From the NCBI GenBank assembly GCA_944332645.1, contig CALVKK010000005.1:1-22540 (forward strand): a stretch of DNA of 22,540 bases, given 5' to 3'. The stretch comes from an uncultured Bacilli bacterium (GTDB lineage: Bacteria > Bacillota_I > Bacilli_A > RF39 > UBA660). Position numbers and translations under genes: made by a program. Position 1 is the first letter of the stretch. Every line of letters begins with the position of its first letter. Under the pieces are notes generated by a model. That model did not search any database. It was not told where the DNA came from and saw only the letters and a list, made by a program, of their open reading frames with translations. Shown one piece after another: positions 1 to 6,847 of the stretch.

Positions 1-441
1 ACCATCTTCTAAAATCATGACATTTTGTGGTTTTATATCTCGATGAATAATATAACTATCATGAGCACACATAACTGCACTTAATAGCTGTGTCATTATA
101 TCTATAACTTCAGGAAGTGTTAAGGCTCCTCTTTTTTTAACTAAGCTTTTTAATGTCTTACCGCTCACATATTCCATAACTATGTAATATTGACCATTAT
201 CCTCACCAACATCGTACATTTCGACAATATTGGGATGATTTAATTTACTAGCCGATAACGCTTCTCTTTGAAAACGTCTAACAAACTTTTCATCATCAGC
301 TAAATCTCCTCTTAAAATTTTAACAGCAACTTGTCTATTCAAAATTGTATCTAAAGCTAAATAAACATTCGCCATACCACCTTCACCAATAGTTTTGATA
401 ATTTGGTATCTATCGTTTATTTTATCTCCTTTTGTAATCAT
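1..441 (-). CDS. prkC: Ser/Thr protein kinase, PrkC-type (N-terminal part, cut by window edge)
   Basis: The first 147 codons of a Hanks-type kinase; the rest lies beyond base 1. The start ATG at 441 overlaps the phosphatase stop as ATGA. Visible motifs: glycine-rich loop GEGGMANVY just after DRYQIIKTI, the VAVKIL lysine, the HPNIVEMYDVGEDNGQYYIVMEY hinge region, and the catalytic loop HRDIKPQN near the window edge. In Firmicutes this family has a C-terminal membrane segment and extracellular PASTA repeats that sense muropeptides or lipid II; that part cannot be seen here. The coupling to an upstream PP2C gene and rlmN matches the Bacillus rlmN-prpC-prkC order, which is why I choose PrkC over other kinases. 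It would phosphorylate cell-wall, division and translation proteins, reversed by the adjacent phosphatase. Confidence 0.93.
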   Translation of the reverse strand, partial: MITKGDKINDRYQIIKTIGEGGMANVYLALDTILNRQVAVKILRGDLADDEKFVRRFQREALSASKLNHPNIVEMYDVGEDNGQYYIVMEYVSGKTLKSLVKKRGALTLPEVIDIMTQLLSAVMCAHDSYIIHRDIKPQNVMILEDG

Positions 442-1178
442 TTATCTACACCACCCTTTAAATACGCAATCGATATATTATCAGTTCCCCCTCGATTATT
501 ACATTTAACAACCAACTTTTTTAACCTTTCATCTAACGAAATATCTTCATCTAGTAAAACTTTAGTAATTTGTTCATCATCCAGCATGTTAGTTAAACCA
601 TCGCTACACAATAATATTCCTTCAACATCTCTTTCAACGTCAAAAATATCCATCTCAACTGTATTAGTAGCTCCCAAAGCTCGCATCAAAACATTCTTTC
701 TTGGATGCTCCTTGGCTTCGTCTAAAGTCAATTCGCCAGATTTGACCAATAGACTTACCAATGTATGATCAGTCGTAATTTTGTGTAATTTATTTTTTCT
801 TAAAACATAGCCAGAAGAATCACCGATATTCCCAAACAAGAGAAAATCTTTAGTTAAAATAGCTAATACTATCGTCGTTCCCATACCCGAACTTTCTTTA
901 TGCTCGCTGGTATATTTATATAATAAAACATTCGCCTCACTTACCATTTCTTTAATAAAACTGATTGCATCCTCTTTTGTACCAACTGAACTAATAGCAC
1001 TGAAACGCTTACCAATATGAGATATTGCAATGGAGGAAGCTATCTCACCACCACAATGTCCCCCCATACCATCAGCAACTGCTAACAAAACCTCACCCAT
1101 TTTATTTTCTGAAATAATAACGCTATCTTCATTATGATCTCTGACTTTACCAGGATCTGTCAAATAAGCATATTCCAT
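438..1178 (-). CDS. prpC: PP2C-family Ser/Thr phosphatase (PrpC/Stp)
   Basis: 246 residues, the usual single-domain size for bacterial PrpC/Stp. Metal-binding and catalytic motifs run in order: GKVRDHNEDS (residues 10-19), AVADGMGGH (33-41, metal Asp36), GTTIV, FGNIGDSSGYVLR, the TTDHTLV segment, RNVLMRALG, LLCSDGLTNML and the C-terminal GGTDNISI metal Asp. It should remove phosphate from targets of the kinase encoded next. Translation is probably coupled: the start lies 2 bases after the rlmN stop, with an AGGAGG site inside the rlmN 3' end, and the stop overlaps the kinase start by 4 bases. The GDSS where many homologues have GDSR is a mild variation. No signal peptide is seen, so the protein is cytoplasmic. 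Confidence 0.95.
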   Translation of the reverse strand: MEYAYLTDPGKVRDHNEDSVIISENKMGEVLLAVADGMGGHCGGEIASSIAISHIGKRFSAISSVGTKEDAISFIKEMVSEANVLLYKYTSEHKESSGMGTTIVLAILTKDFLLFGNIGDSSGYVLRKNKLHKITTDHTLVSLLVKSGELTLDEAKEHPRKNVLMRALGATNTVEMDIFDVERDVEGILLCSDGLTNMLDDEQITKVLLDEDISLDERLKKLVVKCNNRGGTDNISIAYLKGGVDK

Positions 1179-1180
1179 TG

Positions 1181-2200
1181 TTATTCCTCCTTGTGATTAG
1201 CACGTAGTTGTCCACATGCTGCGCTAACATTTTTACCAAATTCACGTCTTATTGTGACATTAATGTTATTTTTTTTTAAAACATCAAAAAAATTTAAAAT
1301 CGTCTTTTGATTGCTTTTTTTAAAATTGATATGACTTGTTTCATTATAAGGAATTAAATTGACATAACAATTCATTCCCTTTAAAAGCTTTACTAATTCC
1401 AAAGCATTCTCTTTTTGATCATTAATGCCATCTAATAAAATATATTCAAACGTAATCCTTCTATTAGTTACTTTAATATATTCCTTTAAAACTTCGATTA
1501 ATTCTGTTAATTTATATACTTTGTTAATTGGCATTAATGAGTTTCTTAATTTATCATTTGAAGCATGGAGACTAATAGCTAGGTTAACTTGCTTGCCATC
1601 TTTTATAAATTGTTTTATTTTCGGTATTATTCCACAAGTAGAAACCGTAATATGACGACTACCCAAAGCAATTCCTTTTGGATGATTAACTATATTGATA
1701 AAATTGATAACATTGTCATAATTATCAAAAGGTTCGCCAATTCCCATCAAAACTAAATGAGTAATACGACATCCTAAATCCTGTTCGATTGCTAAAAGTT
1801 GTAAAACCATCTCACTGGTTTTTAAATTACGAACTTTTTTTAATCTCCCACTTTCACAAAATTGGCACCCCATATTACAGCCAACTTGTGTTGAAACGCA
1901 CAAACTAAGACCATAGTCATGATTCATCACAACTGCTTCTATTTTATTACCATCGTCTAACTCAAATAAATATTTATAAACATCTAAATCACTTTGCTTT
2001 GCTACAATCTTCAAGTTGTTTATTATAAAATCATTTTTTAAAGCTGTAATTAAATCTTTCTTAAGATTTGTCATTTTTTCAAAAGAAGTAACTCTTTTAC
2101 GATATAACCATTCAAACACTTGGGTAGCTTTGAATTTTTTTTCACCTTTTCCAAGAAAATATTGCTCTAATTGTTCAATCGAATAGTCATATATATTCAT
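1181..2200 (-). CDS. rlmN: 23S rRNA/tRNA adenine C2-methyltransferase RlmN (radical SAM)
   Basis: The enzyme methylates A2503 of 23S rRNA and A37 of some tRNAs through a radical-SAM and methyl-cysteine mechanism. The 4Fe-4S cluster motif CNMGCQFC supplies three Cys (108, 112 and 115 from the start used here); the catalytic C-terminal Cys is in SAACGQLR near residue 329. Also present are GIGEPFDNYDN, SRHITVSTCGI, LAISLHA and the RITFEYILLDGIND segment. I choose ATG at 2200 over an in-frame GTG at 2206, because AGGGTG sits at a proper distance from the ATG and overlaps the GTG. FCESG replaces the common FCASG/FCSTG after the cluster. A Cfr-type paralogue is possible from motifs alone, but the neighbours (prpC, prkC) are those of RlmN. 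Confidence 0.93.
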   Translation of the reverse strand: MNIYDYSIEQLEQYFLGKGEKKFKATQVFEWLYRKRVTSFEKMTNLKKDLITALKNDFIINNLKIVAKQSDLDVYKYLFELDDGNKIEAVVMNHDYGLSLCVSTQVGCNMGCQFCESGRLKKVRNLKTSEMVLQLLAIEQDLGCRITHLVLMGIGEPFDNYDNVINFINIVNHPKGIALGSRHITVSTCGIIPKIKQFIKDGKQVNLAISLHASNDKLRNSLMPINKVYKLTELIEVLKEYIKVTNRRITFEYILLDGINDQKENALELVKLLKGMNCYVNLIPYNETSHINFKKSNQKTILNFFDVLKKNNINVTIRREFGKNVSAACGQLRANHKEE

Positions 2201-2217
2201 AATCACACCCTAATAGT

Positions 2218-2277
2218 ATTATATCATAAATTATTGTTTTTTGAAATTAATATATAATAAGAAAAAACTACTGTCAA
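2218..2277 (-). promoter_or_regulatory. Promoter region of the rlmN-prpC-prkC operon
   Basis: Two candidates on the minus strand. One has TTGACA (2272-2277), 17 bases, then TATATT (2249-2254). The second is an extended -10, TGATATAAT (2218-2226), six bases before the AGGGTG ribosome site. The TTGACA lies in the loop of a terminator-like hairpin, so it could be coincidental. Confidence 0.55.
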
Positions 2278-2283
2278 GTAGTT
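2266..2283 (-). terminator. Rho-independent terminator-like hairpin after the XRE gene
   Basis: On the minus strand, arms AACTACT and AGTAGTT (7 bp) close a 4-base loop and are followed by TTTT C TT. It lies 18 bases past the stop of the minus-strand XRE gene. The stem is weak (two G-C pairs). The loop and closing pair contain TTGACA, a perfect -35 sequence for rlmN. Confidence 0.5.
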
Positions 2284-2300
2284 ATATTATAATTCTAATA

Positions 2301-2519
2301 TTAATCTAAATTTTTAATCTCATCTAAAAAAATTTTATCTGGTTTCGTTTTGAATATTTTGGCGATTTTAAAGGCCATACCATATTTTAAAGTTCTTTGC
2401 CCATTTTCTATTTGCCAATAATAACATTTGCTAACTTTTAATCTATCAGCCATATCTTGATAAGTCAATCCTTGTTCTTTCCTCATTTCTTGTAATTTTT
2501 TAAAACTAATTTCTTTCAT
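2301..2519 (-). CDS. Small XRE-family helix-turn-helix regulator
   Basis: 72 residues, almost all one HTH_3 (Cro/CI) domain: FKKLQEMRKEQGLTYQDMADRLKVSKCYYWQIENGQRTLKYGMAFKIAKIFKTKPDKIF (roughly residues 6-65). TYQDMADRLKVSKCYYWQIENG aligns with the turn and recognition helix. There is no sensor or dimerisation domain, so it is a single-domain DNA-binding protein whose target cannot be told from sequence. AAAGGA before the ATG supports the start. It is divergent from a second XRE gene with about 115 bases between them, so one may control the other or itself (inference). No toxin partner or phage gene lies nearby. Confidence 0.85.
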   Translation of the reverse strand: MKEISFKKLQEMRKEQGLTYQDMADRLKVSKCYYWQIENGQRTLKYGMAFKIAKIFKTKPDKIFLDEIKNLD

Positions 2520-2541
2520 AAATTAATCCTTTCCTATTTTT

Positions 2542-2550
2542 ATTATAACA
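2542..2550 (-). promoter_or_regulatory. Extended -10 promoter of the minus-strand XRE gene
   Basis: Minus-strand TGTTATAAT (TGn-TATAAT) lies 22 bases before the ATG at 2519. No good -35 box is present, which is typical of extended -10 promoters. Confidence 0.55.
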
Positions 2551-2634
2551 TATTTTTAAAGCGAGGTACATATATTAAATGTAGTTGTTTTCTATTTGTT
2601 TATGAGAAGATTTATTTGAATGATAGGTGATTTT

Positions 2635-2874
2635 ATGAAAATCGATAAAAACGATAATAAATATATATATGTGATTGTAGGAAAAAATCTTAAAAAAATT
2701 AGAACGGCAAAAGGATTAACACAAGTACAACTTGCCGATTTAGTTAATTATAATGAGGGAACAATCGCTAATATTGAAAACAATAGCTATCAAACTTTTA
2801 GCCTTGAATTTATCTACATCGTTGCCAAAGCATTAAAAGTTCCTATCAATGAATTTTTCAAAGATATCGATTAA
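2635..2874 (+). CDS. Small XRE-family helix-turn-helix regulator
   Basis: 79 residues from ATG 2635. An in-frame ATG at 2620 exists, but AGGTGAT lies 4-5 bases before 2635 and downstream of 2620, so 2635 is preferred. The HTH_3 domain covers most of the protein: GKNLKKIRTAKGLTQVQLADLVNYNEGTIANIENNSYQTFSLEFIYIVAKALKVPINEFF. The recognition helix region is YNEGTIANIENN. No other domain is present. It is divergent from another XRE gene and convergent with thrS, sharing a bidirectional terminator with it. The target and signal are unknown. Confidence 0.85.
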   Translation: MKIDKNDNKYIYVIVGKNLKKIRTAKGLTQVQLADLVNYNEGTIANIENNSYQTFSLEFIYIVAKALKVPINEFFKDID

Positions 2875-2900
2875 AAAATAGCTTTATCTTTGCCAAAATA

Positions 2901-2928
2901 AAAATATGCTTTCATATCAGCATATTTT
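2901..2928. terminator. Bidirectional terminator between XRE gene and thrS
   Basis: Arms AAAATATGCT and AGCATATTTT form a 10-bp stem with an 8-base loop. T-rich tracts follow on both strands. The thrS stop codon (2912-2914) lies in the loop. Confidence 0.8.
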
Positions 2929-4648
2929 TTATTTCCTCTTTTAACAAATCAATAAACTCATTCTTACTAACAGTAACAGTTTCTTCGCTACCTTGTTTTC
3001 GATAACTTATTAACTGATTGTCAATCTCTTTTTGACCCAATATTAGGGTATATGGATATTTTTTAATAACACTTTCGCGCATTCGATATCCTACTTTTTC
3101 TTCCCTTTCATCTAATTCAACTCTAATACTATTATCTAATAATTCACTATAAATTTCTTTAGCATATGATAAATGATGTTCGTTATTAACCGGAATAATA
3201 TTAACTTGAACTGGAGCCAACCAAGTTGGAAATGCACCAGCATAGTGTTCAGTAATAATACCAATAAATCTTTCAATCGAACCAAAAATAACGCGGTGCA
3301 ACATAATTGGCCTTTTTTTACTACCATCACTGGCGATGTAAGTTAAATCAAATCTTTCAGGTAAGTTCATATCTAGTTGAATTGTCCCACATTGCCAAAC
3401 TCTTCCCAAAGAATCTTTAACATGAAAGTCTAGTTTAGGCCCATAGAAAGCCCCATCGCCAGGATTAATTTTGCATTCTTTACCAGTTTTTTGACAAGCT
3501 TCTAGTAAATTTTTTTCTGATTTATCCCAAACTTCAATGTTGCCGATATATTTTTCTGGTCTAGTCGACAATTCTATTGTGTATGACAAATTAAATATAG
3601 AATAAACTCGATCAATAAAATTAATTAATTTAATTATTTCGCTCTCAATTTGATCTTCCGTCATAAAAATATGGGCATCATCTTGCGTGAAAGTCCGTAC
3701 ACGAAATAATCCATTTAAAGCACCACTTGCTTCATGACGGTGAACTAATCCTAATTCTCCCATTCTTAATGGTAAATCTTTATAAGAATGTAAGCTATTT
3801 TTATATACTAACATACCACCTGGGCAATTCATTGGTTTAATTGCAAATTCTTTTCCATCAATCAAAGAGGTATACATATTTTCTTTATAGTTAGCCCAAT
3901 GACCAGAAATTTCCCATAAATCGCGATTTAACATAGTCGGTGTTTTGATAAATAAGTACCCTTCTTTAGTATGTTCTTTATACCAAAAATCTTCTAACTC
4001 TTTTCTTAAAATCATCCCTTTAGGTAACCAAAAAGGAAATCCTGGACCATATTCACTAAACATAAATAAGCCTAACTCTTTACCAAGCCTTTTATGATCT
4101 CTTTTTTTTGCTTCCTCTAAATAATTTAAATGTTCTTGTAATTCTTCCTCTGTTTCAAAACAAATGCCATAGATTCTTTGTAACATTTTATTTTTTGAAT
4201 CACCTTTAAAATAAGCACCACTTACTTTTAATAATTTAAAATGTTTTAACAGTTTAACACTTTCAACATGAGGGCCACGACATAGATCAGTAAAGTCTCC
4301 TTGCGTATAACAAGAGATAACGGTATCATCACTCATGTTATTAATTAAGTCAATTTTGTAAGGATCATTTTTGAATTTATCCAGCGCTTCTTCTTTAGTT
4401 AATTCCTCACGATAAATTCTCTTGCCATCTTTAGCGATTTTTTTCATTTCTTTTTCGATTTTGTCTAAATCTTCTTCTTTAATGACATCATCACCTAAAT
4501 CAATATCATAATAAAATCCCTCTTCAATAACAGGACCTACCCAAAATAAAGATTGGGGATATAGATGTTTTACTGCTTGTGCTAAAAGATGAGCACAACT
4601 ATGATTTAAAATATTTAATTTTGCATCTTCCTTAATATTTTTTAACAT
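2912..4648 (-). CDS. thrS: Threonyl-tRNA synthetase lacking the TGS domain
   Basis: 578 residues, about 60 fewer than the usual ~640. The missing part is the N-terminal TGS domain: the protein opens directly in the editing domain with HSCAH (His16, His20) and continues to DLCRGPHV, the editing-site Cys/His segment. The class II core follows: motif 2 region LVHRHEASGALNGLFRVRTFTQDDAHIF, zinc ligands in MNCPGGM (Cys), LVHRHE (His) and IMLHRVIFGSIERF (His, also motif 3). The last ~100 residues are the anticodon-binding domain (APVQVNIIPV to the end). AGGAGG 8 bases before ATG 4648 fixes the start, which lies inside the preceding gene (17-base overlap), so the short N-terminus is not a misplaced start. 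Expression should follow uncharged tRNA-Thr through the T-box leader upstream. Confidence 0.96.
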   Translation of the reverse strand: MLKNIKEDAKLNILNHSCAHLLAQAVKHLYPQSLFWVGPVIEEGFYYDIDLGDDVIKEEDLDKIEKEMKKIAKDGKRIYREELTKEEALDKFKNDPYKIDLINNMSDDTVISCYTQGDFTDLCRGPHVESVKLLKHFKLLKVSGAYFKGDSKNKMLQRIYGICFETEEELQEHLNYLEEAKKRDHKRLGKELGLFMFSEYGPGFPFWLPKGMILRKELEDFWYKEHTKEGYLFIKTPTMLNRDLWEISGHWANYKENMYTSLIDGKEFAIKPMNCPGGMLVYKNSLHSYKDLPLRMGELGLVHRHEASGALNGLFRVRTFTQDDAHIFMTEDQIESEIIKLINFIDRVYSIFNLSYTIELSTRPEKYIGNIEVWDKSEKNLLEACQKTGKECKINPGDGAFYGPKLDFHVKDSLGRVWQCGTIQLDMNLPERFDLTYIASDGSKKRPIMLHRVIFGSIERFIGIITEHYAGAFPTWLAPVQVNIIPVNNEHHLSYAKEIYSELLDNSIRVELDEREEKVGYRMRESVIKKYPYTLILGQKEIDNQLISYRKQGSEETVTVSKNEFIDLLKEEIKNMLI

Positions 4649-5120
4649 AACTTTTTCCTCCTAATTCATATATTTTCGATTGATTATTAATTTCTTGTAA
4701 AAGATTAAGTATTAATTCAATTTGTCTTTTTTCATACAGCAAAATTTGCATTGGACCCCACAAATCGATTAATTTGGCCAACTGATTTATCCGAACTTTT
4801 TTCAGTTCTTTAATTTGTTCATTTATTGAATTTAATTTTTCTAATTTTCGTAATTCATCAGGATTAACATAAGGAGCAATATTGTTATATCTATCAATAA
4901 CTAAAATTATTTTATTAACTAAAATTAGTTCTCTATTAGTTGCAGCAAATTCATAAGAAACAGTCACAACGTAAGGATTGTTAAAACTTTTTAAATCGCG
5001 ATGGGTCAATTTTTTACAATCAATTAACTTGCCATCATTTAAATAATGAGTAACAAAATCAGTAATACTCACCGTATCCTTTCTCTTGTCAAAAATATCT
5101 AAGTTTTTTCTGTTTTTCAT
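4632..5120 (-). CDS. Unrecognised 162-residue protein, first gene behind the Thr T-box
   Basis: I do not recognise a family. The protein has no signal peptide, membrane helix or obvious catalytic motif. Residues 1-90 look mixed alpha/beta, with strand-like stretches NPYVVTVSYEF and ELILVNKIILVIDRY. Residues 90-155 (DELRKLEKLNSINEQIKELKKVRINQLAKLIDLW, then EKRQIELILNLLQEI) are charged and heptad-like, so probably helical or coiled coil. AGGGGGT before ATG 5120 is a good ribosome site. The gene lies directly after the T-box terminator and overlaps thrS by 17 bases, so it is co-induced on threonine limitation and translationally coupled to thrS. That suggests a role connected with ThrRS or threonine, but this is inference. 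It is not a TGS domain in another frame as far as I can see. Confidence 0.85.
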   Translation of the reverse strand: MKNRKNLDIFDKRKDTVSITDFVTHYLNDGKLIDCKKLTHRDLKSFNNPYVVTVSYEFAATNRELILVNKIILVIDRYNNIAPYVNPDELRKLEKLNSINEQIKELKKVRINQLAKLIDLWGPMQILLYEKRQIELILNLLQEINNQSKIYELGGKSYVKKY

Positions 5121-5130
5121 ACTACTACCC

Positions 5131-5336
5131 CCTAAAAATAAAACACTCCCTTAAACCAAGGAGTGTTTATAACACGGTACCATCCTAATAAAACTTAATT
5201 AAAATAACGGTTTTACCCGGAAATCTCTTTCGAGTTCTACTCATAGGTAGTAATTTTTAAACATCATTTATTGGTCTTACACCATCACCAACTCGCTAAT
5301 AACTACTTTTTAAAAATCATGTCCTAATCAACGTAT
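5131..5336 (-). ncRNA. T-box riboswitch (tRNA-Thr responsive) leader
   Basis: The minus strand holds the T-box core GGATGGTACCGTG (5173-5185), which pairs with the uncharged tRNA end. It is followed by a terminator hairpin with arms AAACACTCC and GGAGTGTTT (5141-5168) and a T-rich tract. Upstream, Stem I features include an AGTAG element, a distal stem TTGGT...ACCAA around a GGTGTAAG loop, and ACTACC on the 3' side, where ACC (Thr) is the likely specifier codon. Exact specifier placement needs folding. Binding of uncharged tRNA-Thr would prevent termination and turn on the unknown gene and thrS. Confidence 0.9.
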
Positions 5337-5344
5337 TTAATTAT

Positions 5345-5372
5345 ATTCTAACATAATCATTTAATTTGTCAA
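5345..5372 (-). promoter_or_regulatory. Sigma-A promoter of the thrS T-box operon
   Basis: Minus strand: TTGACA (5367-5372), 16 bases, then TAGAAT (5345-5350) preceded by TGT, giving an extended -10. The -35 box overlaps the stop codon of the upstream deacetylase gene. It lies just before the T-box leader. Confidence 0.75.
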
Positions 5373-6604
5373 TAAGTATTTACCTTTAAATTATAATTAT
5401 TTTTTACTTTTTCAACCCGATCTTGAGGTACAGTTATAGTATTTTTGTCTCCATCCGATATATAACGTGTATCTTGTAAATATTCAAAACTTTTTTTGAT
5501 ATCCCAATCGTTTCCATTATCATCCCACGCCCTTACACGTTTTAAGAATGTATTTTCAAAATTCAAATTAAAAGGTGAAGTCTCAGGCATCCAGCCTACT
5601 CTTAAAGTCGATTCTGTTTTATATTCATTACCATTATAAATTCCATTTAAAATAGCTTCAAAGTTACCGTGGTTTTTATCGTAGGGTGAACCAAAAGGAA
5701 GAGCCACAATGTTGACATATTTGCCTGGAATATATTTTTCTAAAAGATTATAGACGATACCAATTTCTTGAATTGATTTTTCTTTTGAGATGGTTGTAAA
5801 ATCAGCATGTGAATAACTGTGATTGCCAATATCATAACCGTTATCAACCAACCAATTTAGTATTTTTTCATTATATTCACTTTGCTGAAATAAACCACCG
5901 TTAACGAAAAATGTAGCTGTTACATTAAAATCAGGATATTTTTTCTTAAAGTCTTCTAAAACTCCAACTGCCGAATTAGGATCAATAATAATATTGCCAT
6001 TTTCATCTAGTCCTGTTACTTTAATATTATTTTCTAAACCATCATCAAAAGTTAAGATGATTGGACTTAATCCTGCTTCAACATCGATAATTCCATTGAC
6101 ATAATCTTGTAATCTAATCATCCGATATCCACTGTTATAATAAAATTCTAAATCTTCGATAAATGCTTCTTTGGTTCTTTGATACCCATCTTTATCCACA
6201 TTACCTCCAGTATATTCATTATCCGTAATATTGTGAATACCATGGTACATCATAATTGGAACATCACCTAATTCGTTAACCTTTAATTCTTCATAATTAA
6301 TTCCTAATGAAACATAGATTATCAATGTATCATTCTCTTTGATTTCGCTATTAACATTAATACTTTGTTCAAAAATTTTATCCTTTTCTGTAGTATCATT
6401 CTGTTCTTCGATGATTAAATTTAGTTTATATTTATCAGCGAAAGCTTTAGCTTCTTCAACAGTCTTACCTGTTAGATCTACCATCAGATTAACTTCTTCA
6501 GATGATTCTGCACGTGGAACAAAAAGGTAAATTAATAAGAAGACTACTATCACCAAAACAATTAATGCAAACAAAACACGATTTATATTTATTTTTCTTT
6601 CCAT
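5369..6604 (-). CDS. Membrane-anchored PASTA + NodB polysaccharide deacetylase
   Basis: 411 residues from ATG 6604; an in-frame TTG at 6637 is less likely because GGTGG precedes the ATG. Order of parts: N-terminal membrane anchor (about 9-29), one PASTA domain (about 38-101, with LTGKTVEEAKAFADKYKLNLIIEEQ and ending LIIYVSLG), then a NodB-type deacetylase (about 115-380). Catalytic features are intact: LTFDDG (185-189, Asp187/Asp188) and the zinc pair in NHSYSH (His262, His266), plus ALPFG. It should remove acetyl groups from a cell-surface glycan, probably peptidoglycan, outside the membrane. PASTA domains are normally on PrkC kinases and PBP2x and bind peptidoglycan; their fusion to a deacetylase is uncommon. 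The gene is followed by the thrS promoter and appears to be transcribed alone. Confidence 0.9.
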   Translation of the reverse strand: MERKININRVLFALIVLVIVVFLLIYLFVPRAESSEEVNLMVDLTGKTVEEAKAFADKYKLNLIIEEQNDTTEKDKIFEQSINVNSEIKENDTLIIYVSLGINYEELKVNELGDVPIMMYHGIHNITDNEYTGGNVDKDGYQRTKEAFIEDLEFYYNSGYRMIRLQDYVNGIIDVEAGLSPIILTFDDGLENNIKVTGLDENGNIIIDPNSAVGVLEDFKKKYPDFNVTATFFVNGGLFQQSEYNEKILNWLVDNGYDIGNHSYSHADFTTISKEKSIQEIGIVYNLLEKYIPGKYVNIVALPFGSPYDKNHGNFEAILNGIYNGNEYKTESTLRVGWMPETSPFNLNFENTFLKRVRAWDDNGNDWDIKKSFEYLQDTRYISDGDKNTITVPQDRVEKVKNNYNLKVNTY

Positions 6605-6676
6605 ACTACCACCATTAACTATTATACACCCAATCAATAATTTTATATATACATAAAATAAAATAGGTGATTAAAT

Positions 6677-6847
6677 ATGTTTAGAAGGTGGAATCGTGGC
6701 ACATGGTCGATCTGTTTATGTGTTTTCGTTATTATTTTTTGTTGGCAAGTTTTTATAACCTTTTTTATAATTACGAGATTTAATTTACTTTTATTATTTC
6801 TTTTATGGTTATTTATACTATATATCTTGTTTCGTATAATATGGTGA
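6677..6847 (+). CDS. 56-residue two-helix membrane peptide
   Basis: A short gene supported by AGGTGAT seven bases before ATG 6677, the same ribosome-site type used by neighbours. The product begins MFRRWNRGTW, then two hydrophobic stretches (about 11-32 and 36-55) separated by ITRF, ending FRIIW. It is very likely an inner-membrane hairpin with a basic N-terminus. The family is not recognised. It is divergent from the deacetylase gene, and its last 30 bases overlap the 3' end of the YsxE-like gene on the other strand. Upstream CATAAAATA fits the sigma-K/E type -10 (CATAnnnTA), which would suit a sporulation-stage peptide, but the -35 is not clear. Chance AT-rich open frame is the alternative. 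Confidence 0.6.
   Translation: MFRRWNRGTWSICLCVFVIIFCWQVFITFFIITRFNLLLLFLLWLFILYILFRIIW

Noticed and set aside
2301..2874. Toxin-antitoxin module or phage switch from the divergent XRE pair
   Set aside because: Each gene is a lone HTH domain without toxin or phage neighbours; thrS and rlmN flank them.
4632..4660. thrS N-terminus lost by frameshift, with the upstream gene as its broken TGS domain
   Set aside because: thrS has its own AGGAGG-spaced ATG and the upstream protein shows no TGS-like motif, so two real genes are more likely.
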